Positions 46,393 to 56,734 are shown, counted from the first letter of the stretch. The stretch is 64,000 bases of DNA from Aquarana catesbeiana (GCF_042186555.1 NC_133326.1:437780846-437844845), one strand, 5' to 3'. Translations and numbers: made by a program. Notes: a model not told the origin generated them from the sequence alone.

Positions 46393-47617
46393 TTTGGCCT
46401 CTAAATTTACAGGTACAACTAGTGCAACTCTCAGGCAAAAGAGCAACTGGTTGTCAGCGACTGCTTCAGTCGCTACCAAAAAAACTGTTAGCGTTCACAG
46501 GGATCAGGCCTGACTCTGCTAACGCTGCAGTTATGTGTGTTGTGTTTTGTAAGTGACAGTGATCAATTGATACTGCACTTGGGTGGGCTGGGCAGAGGGG
46601 CTAAATGCAGGTGCTAGCAGGTATCTGGGCTGATCCCGCTTTTTTGGGAACACTAAACTATTGGGGATGCTAGTATAGATCTGATCAGATCAAAGATATT
46701 GACCCGTTCAAATACTTTACTAGTAAGGGAGGTGTATGGTGTGTGCGTGGGTGTTAGCGCTACTGGCACTAATCTGACGCTGCCTGGAATTGACCCTAAC
46801 TGACACTAAAACCTATACTGGGGGGTGATCAGGCGGTTAAACCCTTATTTAGTAATATGTGGCGGGTACCCGGACGCTATAAAAACCTGACGGTGACCGT
46901 AACTGGCTAACTAGCGTCATCCACTGAATACAGCCATCAGGAAAGAGATCTGTACACTATATTAGTGACACTGGTGACAGGGGGTGAAAGGGTTAACTGG
47001 GGGGGTGATCAAGGAGTTAAACCTTTATTAGGGGGTTAATGGGGGGTACCCTAAAGCTACCCAGGTCTACTACCAACTGCCCTAATTCTGATTACACAAG
47101 TGACACCAGTATAGTGATCAGTGAAAAATCTGAAAACTGCACTTGGTGACACAGTGACAGGGAGTGGAAGGGTTAACTGGGGGGGGGATTGGGGGGTGAT
47201 CGGGGGTTGAAATGTGGGCTTACGTGTACAGTGCCAGTGTAGTGTTGGTGCAACTCACTTTTAGATGTCCTCTCTCCTCTCTCTGGAACCGAAAAGGATT
47301 CCACAGGGGGAGGTAACATCACTTTCTCTGCCTGTGTTTACAATTCACCTACAGAGGAGGCATTTCATTCGCCAGATCCGATCATCAGGTCCAGGCCAGA
47401 AATCATGGGCATGGAGACTGACCAGTTCTGTAACTAATCCGATCGCCGCGGGGGAGAGTGCGCCCCCTACCTGCGGACATGAGCGCCGTACAGCTACGGT
47501 GATTTGCGCAGGAGTACCATTGTGTCACCGTATGACGACGGCAGGCAGTCGGGAAGTGGTTAAAGAAACACAGTAAGTTTGCACGTGCAGGGCAAAGTGA
47601 CATCAGGGTTTACGGTA

Positions 47618-47707
47618 TTTACTAAAGCTGTAGAGTGCAAAATCAGGCTCGCTTCTGCATAGAAACCAATCAGTGGACCTGATTTTGCACTCTCCGGCTT
47701 TAGTAAA
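47618..47707. mobile_element. Small palindromic MITE
   Basis: TTTACTAAAGCTGTAGAGTG with CAAAATCAGG following is matched by its near-perfect inverse at 47678-47707. The 30-bp arms surround a 30-bp centre (CTCGCTTCTGCATAGAAACC...). No gene. Confidence 0.65.
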
Positions 47708-48480
47708 TAAACCCAATTGTCTCTGCAAAGCCCACTAATTTCAAAGATGTCCTTTTCATCTACCATATGTATATACTGTATGTACCAATGTATAAATGTT
47801 TTTTGAGGAGTTTTTCTTGATTTGAAGAAGAATATTACTTTACACAGTAACATTACTGTCTCAAGCAATGTCCTAAGCTATACTAATAGGCCACCTGAAT
47901 GGAGTTTGGTCAACCACACGTTTTTCAGTTTGCAATTTTGAAACATTTTAAAGCCCCCTTACACATTATTGCATTGTAGGAATGCACAGTCTCCTTGTGC
48001 ATTATCACAATGCACGGCACTACACGCTACTCTCTATAGTGCGATGCGGTGCTATTCATGGCACCCCCAATGCACCTTGCTGACAGAGGCATGCAATGCT
48101 AGCCAACTCACTGATGTGCAGTACACTGCCAAAAAAAGGTGCAGGTCTGATTCCTGGGCAGCTCCGGTACATGCCAACCCATTCATTTTGAATAGGCTGC
48201 CTAACGCAGCACATATTAGCGCGCAAAAAAAGTGCACACTTTAATACACCACTGCACCACAGCGGTTTGTTGTGAACATAGGCTAGTAGATTTTTTGTTT
48301 GCTTTTGTAATTTGCTTTGATGTTTACACTCCTCTTATAGCAGTAACTTGAAATGATTTAATATTCTCTGTAATTGTGCTATAGTTTATAAGAATGCATC
48401 ATAAATAGGCAAAATTGTCTTTTTGCTAGGATAGTGTTGAAATTATAAAAACGGTAACGTAACTGACTTGCATAATAGAG
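47708..48480. other. Intron sequence before the host exon
   Basis: Mostly plain A/T-rich intron. A G/C-richer, possibly MITE-derived stretch lies at 47950-48285 (CCCCCTTACACATTATTGCA at one end). No second exon recognised. Confidence 0.5.
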
Positions 48481-48505
48481 CATGATCATTTTTCTCTCAT
48501 TTCAG

Positions 48506-48663
48506 GTTTTTCGAACGGATTTGATAACGGCTATGAAAGTACCAGACTCACATCAGTTTGGCCCAGATGACTTTTACATACTGGCCGATCCATGGAGGCA
48601 AGACTGGGAGAAAGGGGTGCAGGTGCCTGCAAATATAGATGCAGTACCTCAGCCACAAGTCAG
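48506..48663 (+). CDS. jade2: Internal coding exon of a JADE-family gene
   Basis: A 158-bp exon bounded by ...CTCTCATTTCAG at 48505 and GTAAGTA at 48664. It starts in phase 0 with Val and ends after two bases of a codon (AG, probably Arg). It encodes VFRTDLITAMKVPDSH, GPDDFYILADPWRQ and DWEKGVQVPANIDAVPQPQV. This is the strongly conserved N-terminal segment of JADE1/2/3, just before the EPL1-like region and ahead of the two PHD fingers. JADE proteins are nuclear scaffolds of the KAT7 (HBO1) histone acetyltransferase complex with ING4/5 and MEAF6. The forms PDDFYIL and VPA look most like JADE2 from memory; JADE1 has PDEYYVL and VPVS, and JADE3 is more diverged. Family certain, paralogue tentative. 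The frame is intact and under evident constraint, unlike everything around it. Confidence 0.88.
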
Positions 48664-48941
48664 GTAAGTAAACTTATCTGCTTAATCAACTACATCTTGG
48701 TTCTTTAGGTTTTATTTAATTACAAGTGGTTTGGAGTTCTTACACGTAGATTACAAGTGCATAGAGTAGGATTTAATACCCTATAAAAATTGTAGGATAT
48801 GAAGAATGCATATGCTTGTTATATTGGCTGTTTATTTTAGTGCTCCTCTCATTTTTGTATACTCAAGCTCAGAACCATGTGCATATTTTTTAAGATCTTT
48901 AAGGGAGCTTTAAAGTGTTTATAAATGCTTCAACACTTTAA

Positions 48942-49375
48942 TGCCCCGTACACACGGTCGGATTTTCCGATGGAAAATGTCCGATCGGAGCGTGTTGTCG
49001 GAAATTCAGACCGTGTGTGGGCTCCATCGGACATTTTCCATCGGATTTTCCGACACACAAAGTTTGAGAGCAGGATATAAAATTTTCCGACAACAAAATC
49101 CATTGTCGGAAATTCCGATCGTGTGTACACAAATCCGACGGACAAAGTGCCACGCATGCTCAGAATAAATAAAGAGATGAAAGCTATTGGCCACTGCCCC
49201 GTTTATAGTCCCGACGTACGTGTTTTACGTCACCGCGTTCAGAATGATCGGATTTTCCGACAACTTTGTGTGACCATGTGTATGCAAGACAAGTTGGAGC
49301 CAACATCCGTCGGAAAAAATCCTAGGATTTTGTTGTCGGAATGTTCGAACAAAGTCCGACCGTGTGTACGGGGCA
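48942..49375. mobile_element. TAA-target palindromic MITE, copy A2
   Basis: Flanked by TAA (48939-48941, 49376-49378), with ends TGCCCCGTACACACGG and the inverse CCGTGTGTACGGGGCA. Same length and internal blocks as copy A1 at 2363 (GAGCAGGATATAAAATTTTC, CAGAATAAATAAAGAGATGA). Lies about 280 bp downstream of the host exon. Confidence 0.85.
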
Positions 49376-49378
49376 TAA

Positions 49379-50005
49379 CAGTTTTATCCAAATATGAGCT
49401 AATTTGCTAAATTACTACAATAAGGCGTATCCATTCTTGATTGGTAGTAACTATTGCACCTGATTGTACCTCTTGTAATTACTTCTCCAAAACGCACCCT
49501 AAATATCTTGTACATGATGGTATTCTGAAATATTTTTTAACTATTGTACAATATTAGTAAAGGAGCTTCTTAGCATTACTAGTCATCAAGTTGTAATGCT
49601 GCTCCGGTCAGACAAAAACACGTTTTTATCTAGGGCACTGCAATAAGTTGCTGGACAAAACATTCTTCAGGTGGAGGCTTTATACAAGGTGGGTGGTCTT
49701 AGTGTGTTATTGGGCAGATTTTCCTATGACTAGGGTGGGTTTAGGCCACAATTGTCCAGGGCTCATGTATGTGTGTTATTCATATTGGAAAAAAATATAA
49801 ATTGGAAGAAATTTGTGTGCATGCCTTAAAATGATATGTTAAATTTTATTTTACACATTAGGAGGCAGATCCATCTTCTTTTATTATGAATTTGCCATGA
49901 TTGGGGCAGACAGCTGCCATGTGCCTTGGCATTTGGATATAGAAAGAAAGCGTTACACAAATTGTTGATGGAAATTATTTGCATGGTTGGGCACAATAAC
50001 TTGCA
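49379..50005. other. Intron sequence without recognised features
   Basis: A/T-rich intron of ordinary complexity. No repeat family or exon seen. Confidence 0.5.
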
Positions 50006-50013
50006 GTTTCCAC

Positions 50014-50768
50014 CAGGGTGGATTTGATTTAGTCAAGTCGATTTAAATCATGATTTAAATCGCTAGTAAAAAAGACTTGATTTAAATCAACTTGATTTAT
50101 ATCATAATTTTGAAAAACAACTGTCATCTCTGTCCTGCAGCGGCTCCTCCTCTGAGCCGCTATTGACTCACCAACAGTCCCATTCACTTTAATAGGACGG
50201 CTGGTGATGCGGCAGCCACGCAAAACAAGGTTGCGGAGGTGGCAGGAGCAGGTAGATGCCCGCTAACAGGCACTGCCATGATGGATCTGAAATGGCGGGT
50301 GCTCTTTAAATGTAAGGACTCATTCTAGATGGTAGTTAGAATCTTTATTATTTGCAAACAAAATGAAGGTTTCCTATTTAGAATAATAAGCTATCAAGTT
50401 AGTAAAACAACAATATCAGAACAGATTCAGTCATACAGTTTGCAGTGTACAAAGATTTGCAAAACAATAGGATAAATTAACTGTGTTTTATTTCATGGTT
50501 ACTGGGAAATTGTGTGAATGCAGTGCATGTTATCTCAACTTGGATTTATTGAATGAGTTTACCAAAAATTGTAATATTGCAGAATATACAGCCTCATGCT
50601 ACATAACTGAGCTCCATTTCATGCTGAATAAACTAAATTATCTTTAGACAGATTTTTACTCCAAAAGCATTTTATTAAAATAAAATGTATTTAAACAATC
50701 TGATTTAAATAAAAAAAAAAAAATCAATTTTTTATTTTTTTTTAAATCATTGCTTTTTATCAACCCTG
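50014..50768. mobile_element. Non-autonomous hAT element, 755 bp
   Basis: Begins CAGGGTGGATTTGATTTA and ends TTTTTATCAACCCTG, flanked by a perfect 8-bp duplication GTTTCCAC (50006-50013, 50769-50776). The subterminal parts are repeats of GATTTAAATCA. No transposase. The 8-bp target and CAGGGT ends indicate hAT. Confidence 0.85.
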
Positions 50769-50895
50769 GTTTCCACTCTGTTATACATGGTATTATAGGG
50801 CTTAACACATTTGTTTTGAATCTAGGAGCCAGGCGCCAGAACTGCATGTCTGGGGCGTTGGGCAATATTAATTGACAGCAAATTGACAGCCCAAT

Positions 50896-51614
50896 ATATT
50901 CAGCAAAGAGACATTCCAATCCAGCAAAGAGAAATTTCCATAAAGCAGAGACTTCCCCATATAGCAAAAAGAGAGCCCAATCCAGTAGAGTCATCTCCAT
51001 ATATTCAGCATAGAGACAGCCCAATCCAGCAAAGAGACATTCCCATATAGCAATGAAACAGCCAAATCCCGCAAAGAGACAGCCCAATCCAGCAAAGATC
51101 CATCCCCTCCAGCAAAGAGACAGCTCCATATAGCAAAGGGGCATACCAATCCAGCAAAGAGACATCCCAATCCAGCAGAGAGGCATCTCCATTTAGCAAA
51201 TAGACAGCTCCTCCAGAAAAGAGGCATCCCAATCCAGCAAAGAGACAGCTCCATATAAGCAAAGAGACATCCCAGACCAGCAAAGAGACAGCTCCATATA
51301 GCAAATAGAAAGCCCAATCCAGCAAAGAGGTATCCCAATTCAGCAGAGAGACAGCTCCATATAGCAAAGAGACATATCCTCCAGCAAAGAGACATGCCCA
51401 ATGTAGCGATAAGACATCCCAATGCAGCAAAGACACATCCCCTCCAGCAGAGAGACATCCTCTCCAGCAAAGAGACAGCTCCATATAGCAAAGAGGCACC
51501 CTGACTTAGCAAAGAGACATCCCCCTCCAGCAAAGAGACAGCCCAATCCAGAAAAGAGATCCCCATCCAGCAAACAGCTCCATATAGCAAAGAGACCCCC
51601 ACATCCAGCAAAGA
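50896..51614. repeat. 21-bp minisatellite
   Basis: About 34 units alternating between CCAATCCAGCAAAGAGACA and TCCATATAGCAAAGAGACA types. The 21-bp length keeps three frames open on the minus strand (LLYGAVSLLDWD-like peptides), which are not genes. It directly abuts the 5'-truncated L1 at 51617. Confidence 0.9.
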
Positions 51615-51616
51615 GA

Positions 51617-53052
51617 CTGTCCCATGTTCCCTGGTCTCACATCTCCAATCTTCCTTCCCCTACCGCTGGGCTAGCTCCTCTCTGGACTACTTGGGCATCA
51701 AGTTGACCCCCTCTTTTGCTTCCCTTTTCTCCGCCAATTCCTACCAGCTTTTGCGCACTGTCACAGCTCTCATGGTGTCTTGGCGATTTCCCACCTTATC
51801 CTGGATTGGCTGTATTCACGCAGTCAGGATGACCGGCCTCCCAAAGATTGTTTACTATTTTCGGACTCTTCCTGTCTGGATCCCTGCTTTCTATCTGTGG
51901 CTACTCCAGAGCAGACTTCTTACCTTCATCTGGGCACATAAGTGGCCCAGGGTTTCCCGCTCTACTCTAATTTTTTTGCTGGGTGTTCCAGACATTGCAA
52001 AATATTATCAGGCAGTCCAAATTTCCCAACTCTCCATGCTCCGTGCGACATCTGACATCCCCATCTGGGTTCTCCTGGAGGTGCTTAACTGCGCACCGGT
52101 CTCTATCTCTGCCTTACTGTGGCTACCCCCTAAAATGCAACCTCCTTCTGTCAGCCCCCTCATGATACAGTCTGGCACGATATGGTACTCGGGCAAACTT
52201 ATGTCCTCATTCCTGCCGCTACTCCCCCTCTTGAATAACCCCATGTTCCCACTTGGTTTGGAACAACCTCACATTTTATCGTGGTGGCCTGCCCATGGGT
52301 TTTCACAGGTCTGTCACTTTCTTGGTTCCCGTAATTTCCCCACGTAGTCCTCGATCCAAGAGACCGCCGAAACTCCGCCAGCCGAACTCTTCTGTTACAT
52401 TCATCTGCGACACTGGATAACTTCCCTCTGGCATCTTGACTCCTTCCCATATCAAATGACTGCCTTTGAAGACACCTGCCAGCATTGCCCAGGCGCTCGC
52501 GGAACCATCTCTATAATCTACTCCTTACTAATTGCCAACGTCACTTCCACAACCCTTTTCTATGTGCTTAAATGGGAACGTGACCTGTCCCCCATTGATC
52601 TTGCAGATTGGAGTAAAGCCTGGTCCAGCAAGGCAAAGTGCTCTTTTAACACCGCCACGTTGGAGGCAGCCTATAAGGTTCTCCTATGCTGGTACTGGGT
52701 CCCAGCCCACATTGTCAAGTCAAACCCATCGTGCAATGACGGATGCTTCCTGGGGATTCTGGTCAAGGGTCTTTGGCCTACTATGTTCCCAATTTCATGT
52801 TCACCCTTCCGCAAGGACCCCAAATTTGCATTACTCAATTGCCCGATCCCAGGCCTCTTCTATCACCAGCACAAACTAGCCACATACCTATTTATCACAG
52901 CTAAACGAACAATAGCAAGGGCCTGGAAAAAGCCGGCTGTTTCATTTTCGAAGGTAAAGAATACCTTGACGACCCTTATGATTCATGAAAAAATGTCCAG
53001 TGTCTTCCACGACTCCCATGCCAAATTTCTTAAGGTGTGGGCCACGTGGTGA
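51617..53052 (+). pseudogene. L1 ORF2 C-terminal part, one in-frame stop
   Basis: From SSLDYLGIKLTPSF to the TGA at 53050-53052, about 478 codons in one frame with a single TAG at 52345-52347. It corresponds to the region after the reverse-transcriptase palm in the L1 at 25057: LDYLGIKL matches LPYLGIKL, VYYFRTLPV matches LYYFRVLPV, LLTFIWAHKWPR matches the IMQFIWGPKRPR segment, and TAKRTIARAWKKP matches TATKLTIARAWKTP. The motif-bearing catalytic part is absent, so no enzymatic activity is expected. Confidence 0.85.
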
Positions 53053-53075
53053 TCCTACGCATTCCCTACTTTGTA

Positions 53076-53641
53076 AAAAAAAAGTTTAGAGTATGGCCTC
53101 TGATGAAAAAACATCATAAATAATAATAACGTACCATCATCCAGATTTGTATATAGGAGCAAGAGGTGGTGGGGGCAAGGGAGCAGTTGCTGAAGCTGAC
53201 CCTATGATGTACCCACCAATTGATTAATGGACTATCTCGGTTGATAGAAGACACTATACATTATTATGTAAGAAAATATATATAGTTTATTGCAAGTAAA
53301 AAGATGTACAATTGACATTATACAATAAAACAACAGGTACTAAGGGTGTCATCCAAGGGGTATCTGTAAATGCAAATTATAGATTGGTCAGGGTCTCTAC
53401 TAGTTTCGCGGTGTTCTACCGCTTCCTCAGGAGAACCAAGAAACAAACAGATATACTGTATTGTTGTTTTGTTGTATGATGTCAACTGTACGTCTTTTTA
53501 CTTGCAATAAACTATATATATTTTTTTACATAATAATGTATAGTGTCTTCTATCAGTACCGAGATAGTCCATTAATCAATTGGTGGGTACATCATAGGGT
53601 CAGCTTCAGCAACTGCTCCCTTGCCCCCCACCACCTCTTGC
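53076..53641 (-). mobile_element. Penelope-like insertion with inverted arms, 14-bp target duplication
   Basis: Flanked by TTCCCTACTTTGTA at 53062-53075 and 53642-53655. The arms (about 53159-53345 and 53455-53641) are inverse copies, CAAGAGGTGGTGGGGGCAAG outermost. The left arm is followed outward by an extra 83-bp tail ending in an A-run (T-run on the minus strand). Between the arms, 53401-53431 on the minus strand reads as a hammerhead-like core: CCTGAGGAA, a GCGGT/ACCGC stem, then GAAAC. No coding capacity. Same architecture as the element at 23498-38824. Confidence 0.65.
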
Positions 53642-54218
53642 TTCCCTACTTTGTACCCGACCAGTCTAGGACTCTAAAATTAAGTTGACCCCGTCTCCAA
53701 CCCGGAGGACCTTTCTTTCTCTTTCTCACTCCCTCTTTATCCCCCCCCCCCTTCTTACTTATCCCATTTCTGGGCCTCTTGCCCGCCGCTCTGTTTTCCA
53801 CCTACCCAATACCCCCCCCCCCCCTTGTCATTGTGTCTTTTTTCTTTTGTGCCCCCCCCTGTTTTTTTTTCTCCCCCCATTATGCGGACAGCTCCGCTCC
53901 CCCTTATCTACCTTAGCCCCTGGGTCTAAAGGCACGGGCATAACGCGTTGCCCCCCAGGGAACTTTTATCTCATCCTTATCCTTTTGGGGGGGGGGGGGG
54001 TAAAAAAAAAGAATGTGATTGCATAAGTGTGCACACCCTCTTATAACTGGGGATGTAGCTGTGTTCAGAATTAAGCAATCACATTCAAACTCATGTTAAA
54101 TAGCAGTCAGTACACACCTGCCATCATTTAAAGTGCCTCTGATCAACCCCAAATAAAGTTCAGCTGTTCTAGTAGGTCTTTTCTGACATTTTCTTATTCG
54201 CATCCTGGATCAAAAGCC

Positions 54219-56145
54219 ATGGTCCACAAAGAGCTTCCAAAGCATCAGAGGGATCTCATTCTTTAAAGGTATTAGTCGGGAGAAGGTTACAAAAGAATTC
54301 TCAAGGCATTAGATATACCATGGAACACAGTGAAGACAGTCATCATTAAGTGGAGAAAATATGACAGAACAGTGACATTACCAAGAACTGGACATCCCTC
54401 CAAAACTGATGAAAATACAAGAAGAAAACTGGTCAGGGGGGTTGCCAAGAGGCCTACAGCAACATTAAAGGAGCTTCAGGAATATCTGGCAAGTACTGGC
54501 TGTGTGGTACATGTGACAACAATCTCCCTTATTCTTCATATGTCTGGGCTATGGGGTAGAGTGGCAAGACAGAAGCCTTTTCTTATGAAGAAAAACATCC
54601 AAGCCCGGCTAAATTTTGCAAAAACACATCTGAAGTCTCCCAAAAGCATGTGGGAAAATGTAGCATGGTCTGATGAAACCAAGGTTGAACTTTTTACGGC
54701 TGGTAACAGCACCAATTGCTGCACAGACAGGAAACGCCAGAGACTCTTGTGAGCAAGTTCTGACCACTGCATCCCAGGTAATACAAACATGGTGTAAATG
54801 TTTAACCTTTGCCATGTTCTTTGGCAGTTTCTTGCCTCTCTATATATTATCATGTTCCTTGTCCTTATACCTACATCCTATTACATTTTTAAATATCCGT
54901 CTCCCCCTCTTTTGGGGTATCCTCGTGAGCATTGTTGGACTGCTTCAGAGCAAGTATTACACCTGTCCCCATTTACCCCAGCCATATCTTATCTAAGCTT
55001 GTATCTCTTACATGGGATCGACTTCATAATATATGGGATCGAGTCCTGAGTTTATTTCAAACCATATGAATTGAGCTTTGAGGCACAGCTGAGGAAATAC
55101 CCTTGGCCTGACGTTTCATCTACTGATGTGCATGTTTTCAAGACTTGAACATACATCTGTACGTACGAATAGATATATATTCTTTGTCCACTTCTCACAT
55201 GTGCCATAATATTACCATGCTTAAGCCAGTTGTTTGTAAACTATTTACTTATAATACTAATATATTACTCCCTCCCCCTTCCTTTTTCTCTCGATAGAAT
55301 ATGTAATAGTCTGCTTTTCTATTAACCTTGAAGAAGGATATATATATGTCAATAATATTTCTTTTTGGCTTCCGAAACATGTCGGTGATATAAGTCTAGC
55401 AGCTATTCCTATCTCCAATTGAGATGTATCATTGTTTTTATATTTTTTGTATTTCATTGCCATACTTTTCTACTTTGTATTAATAAAGTGAACATATTTT
55501 TATACATAATTTGGGTGTACCCTAATTTGCATTCCCTCTGTGTCCGCACTATCCTCGGGGCCTAATCTCTTTCCAAGGTTGAACTTTTTGGCCATAATTC
55601 CAAAAGATATGTTTGGCTCAAAAACGACACTGCACATCACCAAAAGAACACCATACCTAACGTGAAAGCATGGTGGTGGCGGCATCATGATTTGGGGCTG
55701 TTTTTCTTCAGCTGTAACAGGGGCCATAGTCAAGCCAGAGGGAATTATGAACAGTTCCAAATACCAGTCAATATTGGCACAAAACCTTCAGGCTTCTGCT
55801 AGAAAGCTGAACGTGAAGAGGAACTTCATCTTTCAGCATGACAATGACCCAAAGCATACATCCAAATCAACAAAGGAATGTCTTCACCAGAAGATGATTA
55901 AAGTTTTGGAATGGCCCAGTCAGAGCCCCGACCTGAATCCCATTGAAAACCTGTGGAATGCTCTGAAGAGGGCTGTGCACAGGAGATCCCCTCGCAATCT
56001 GACAGATTTGGAGTGTTTTTGCAAAGAAGAGTGGGCAAATATTGCCAAGACAAGATGTGCCATGCTGATAGACTCATACCCAAAAAAGACTGAGTGCTGT
56101 AATAAAATCAAAAGGTGCTTCAAGCCCCTCTCCCGCCACCGATAA
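54219..56145 (+). pseudogene. Tc1 transposase 2 (DD34E), split and mutated
   Basis: Starts MVHKELPKHQRDLIL at 54219. Two in-frame stops follow near 54264 and 54273, then an open stretch with the helix-turn-helix region (ILKALDIPWNTVKTVIIKWR) and the first catalytic Asp in WSDETKVELF (about 54673). An 877-bp insertion interrupts the gene right after that motif. The second half resumes at 55590, has a 1-nt frameshift near 55665, then IMIWGCF, FQHDNDPKHT (second Asp) and SPDLNPIENLW (Glu). It ends at the TAA at 56143-56145. Without the insertion the gene would be of normal Tc1 length, about 340 codons. Confidence 0.85.
54696..55572 (+). mobile_element. Retro-insertion with perfect 17-bp target duplication
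   Basis: CCAAGGTTGAACTTTTT occurs at 54679-54695 and 55573-55589, and the Tc1 sequence continues across it. The 877-bp insert has no long frame. Near its 3' part, 55326-55383 reads CCTTGAAGAAGG, a variable loop, then GGCTTCCGAAACATGTC. This is a hammerhead-like/Penelope-style signature, followed by TTAATAAAGTGAACA. Probably a Penelope-like element; the family is not certain. Confidence 0.65.
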
Positions 56146-56313
56146 AAGTGATCTTGCAGAGCATCCACCGGCGAGACCACTTTTATCTTGTAGCCGACCG
56201 CCAAACGAAAACTGGGATACCGGGGTTATGGCAGCTAGCTGCTGCCATAACAACAATATCCGCCGCCAAACTTAGGACGTATATGTACATGTGGCGGTCG
56301 GCAAGTGGTTAAA
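56146..56313. mobile_element. piggyBac-type repeat, right end only
   Basis: Ends GTCGGCAAGTGGTTAA at 56313, like the other TTAA elements here. It contains the short palindrome GTTATGGCAGCTAGCTGCTG with CCATAAC following. Left end missing at the Tc1 junction. Confidence 0.55.
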
Positions 56314-56329
56314 GGCTAAACATAAAACC

Positions 56330-56645
56330 TTATGGTGGCACAGTGGTGTAGTGGATAGCACTCTCGCCTAGCAGTAAAAAGGGTCGCTGGTTCGAATTCC
56401 AACCACGACACTACCTGCCTGGAGTTTGCATGTTCTCCCTGTGCCTGCGTGGGTTTCCTCCGTGTACTCCGGTTTCCTCCCACACTCCAAAGACATGCTG
56501 GTAGGTTAATTGGCTTCTGTCCAAAATTGGCCCTAGTATATGATTGTGAGTTCGGGACCTTGGATTGTGGGCTCTTTGAGGGTAGGGACCGATGTATGTG
56601 TTAAGCGCTGTGTAAATTGATGGCACTATATGGTTACCTTAAATA
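56330..56645 (+). mobile_element. tRNA-derived SINE (V-SINE-like)
   Basis: The 5' part has RNA polymerase III promoter boxes of a tRNA type: a degenerate A box (GTGGTGTAGTGGATAG, about 56343) and the B box GGTTCGAATTCC (about 56389). The conserved central part follows (TTTGCATGTTCTCCCTGTGC, GGGTTTCCTCC, CCTCCCACACTCCAAAGACA). The 3' tail, AAGCGCTGTGTAAATTGATG with GCACTATATGG following, resembles the tail of the partner LINE. It is not a functional tRNA gene. Confidence 0.75.
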
Positions 56646-56734
56646 AGTAGGGATAATTGTAGACACGCACCCACACTTACTCAGGTTGAATTGGATGGAC
56701 CGGTGTCTTTATTCAACCTTATAACTATGTAACG

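Larger units (their letters stand above)
39239..47563 (-). mobile_element. piggyBac element 2, interrupted by DIRS and Tc1 sequences
   Basis: The right end is GGGAAGTGGTTAA, with TTAA at 47560-47563. Own sequence: 44320-47563 (5' region and transposase) and 39239-40557, the latter being the minus-strand equivalent of 35.1-36.5 kb in the deletion derivative. The left terminus is missing at 39239. The DIRS and Tc1 sequences (40558-44280) sit between the two parts, and about 300 bp of piggyBac sequence is lost there. Orientation and order agree with the derivative, which supports one original element. Confidence 0.7.
1..48505 (+). other. Upstream intron of the JADE-family host gene
   Basis: Everything left of the exon at 48506 reads as one intron of the host gene on the plus strand. 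It ends in a pyrimidine-rich tract (TTTTTCTCTCATTTCAG) that gives a normal AG acceptor at 48504-48505. No other host exon was recognised in this stretch; nearly all open frames belong to transposons or minisatellites. The true 5' boundary lies outside the window. That the whole 48.5 kb is a single intron is inference, since a short or poorly conserved exon could be missed. Confidence 0.6.
51617..54003 (+). mobile_element. 5'-truncated L1-like LINE
   Basis: Contains only the C-terminal third of ORF2 plus a 3' UTR rich in pyrimidines, ending with a G-run near 54000 at the Tc1 boundary. The 3' UTR is split by a retro-insertion at 53076-53641. Truncation at the 5' end is usual for LINEs. Related to, but clearly diverged from, the L1 at 25057. 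Confidence 0.8.
54010..56145 (+). mobile_element. Tc1-type transposon 2, split by a retro-insertion
   Basis: The left end near 54010 reads GTGATTGCATAAGTGTGCAC, typical of Tc1 ends, followed by a 200-bp 5' region and the transposase. The element is interrupted at 54696-55572. The right end is missing: sequence after 56145 belongs to a piggyBac-type repeat. Confidence 0.75.

Noticed and set aside
50991..51611. Leu/Cys/Trp-rich frames resembling membrane proteins
   Set aside because: By-product of the 21-bp minisatellite; hydrophobic appearance comes from the repeat composition.
56335..56400. A tRNA gene (A and B boxes present)
   Set aside because: Only the promoter-like head of a SINE: cloverleaf not closed, continuous with a conserved SINE body and LINE-type tail.
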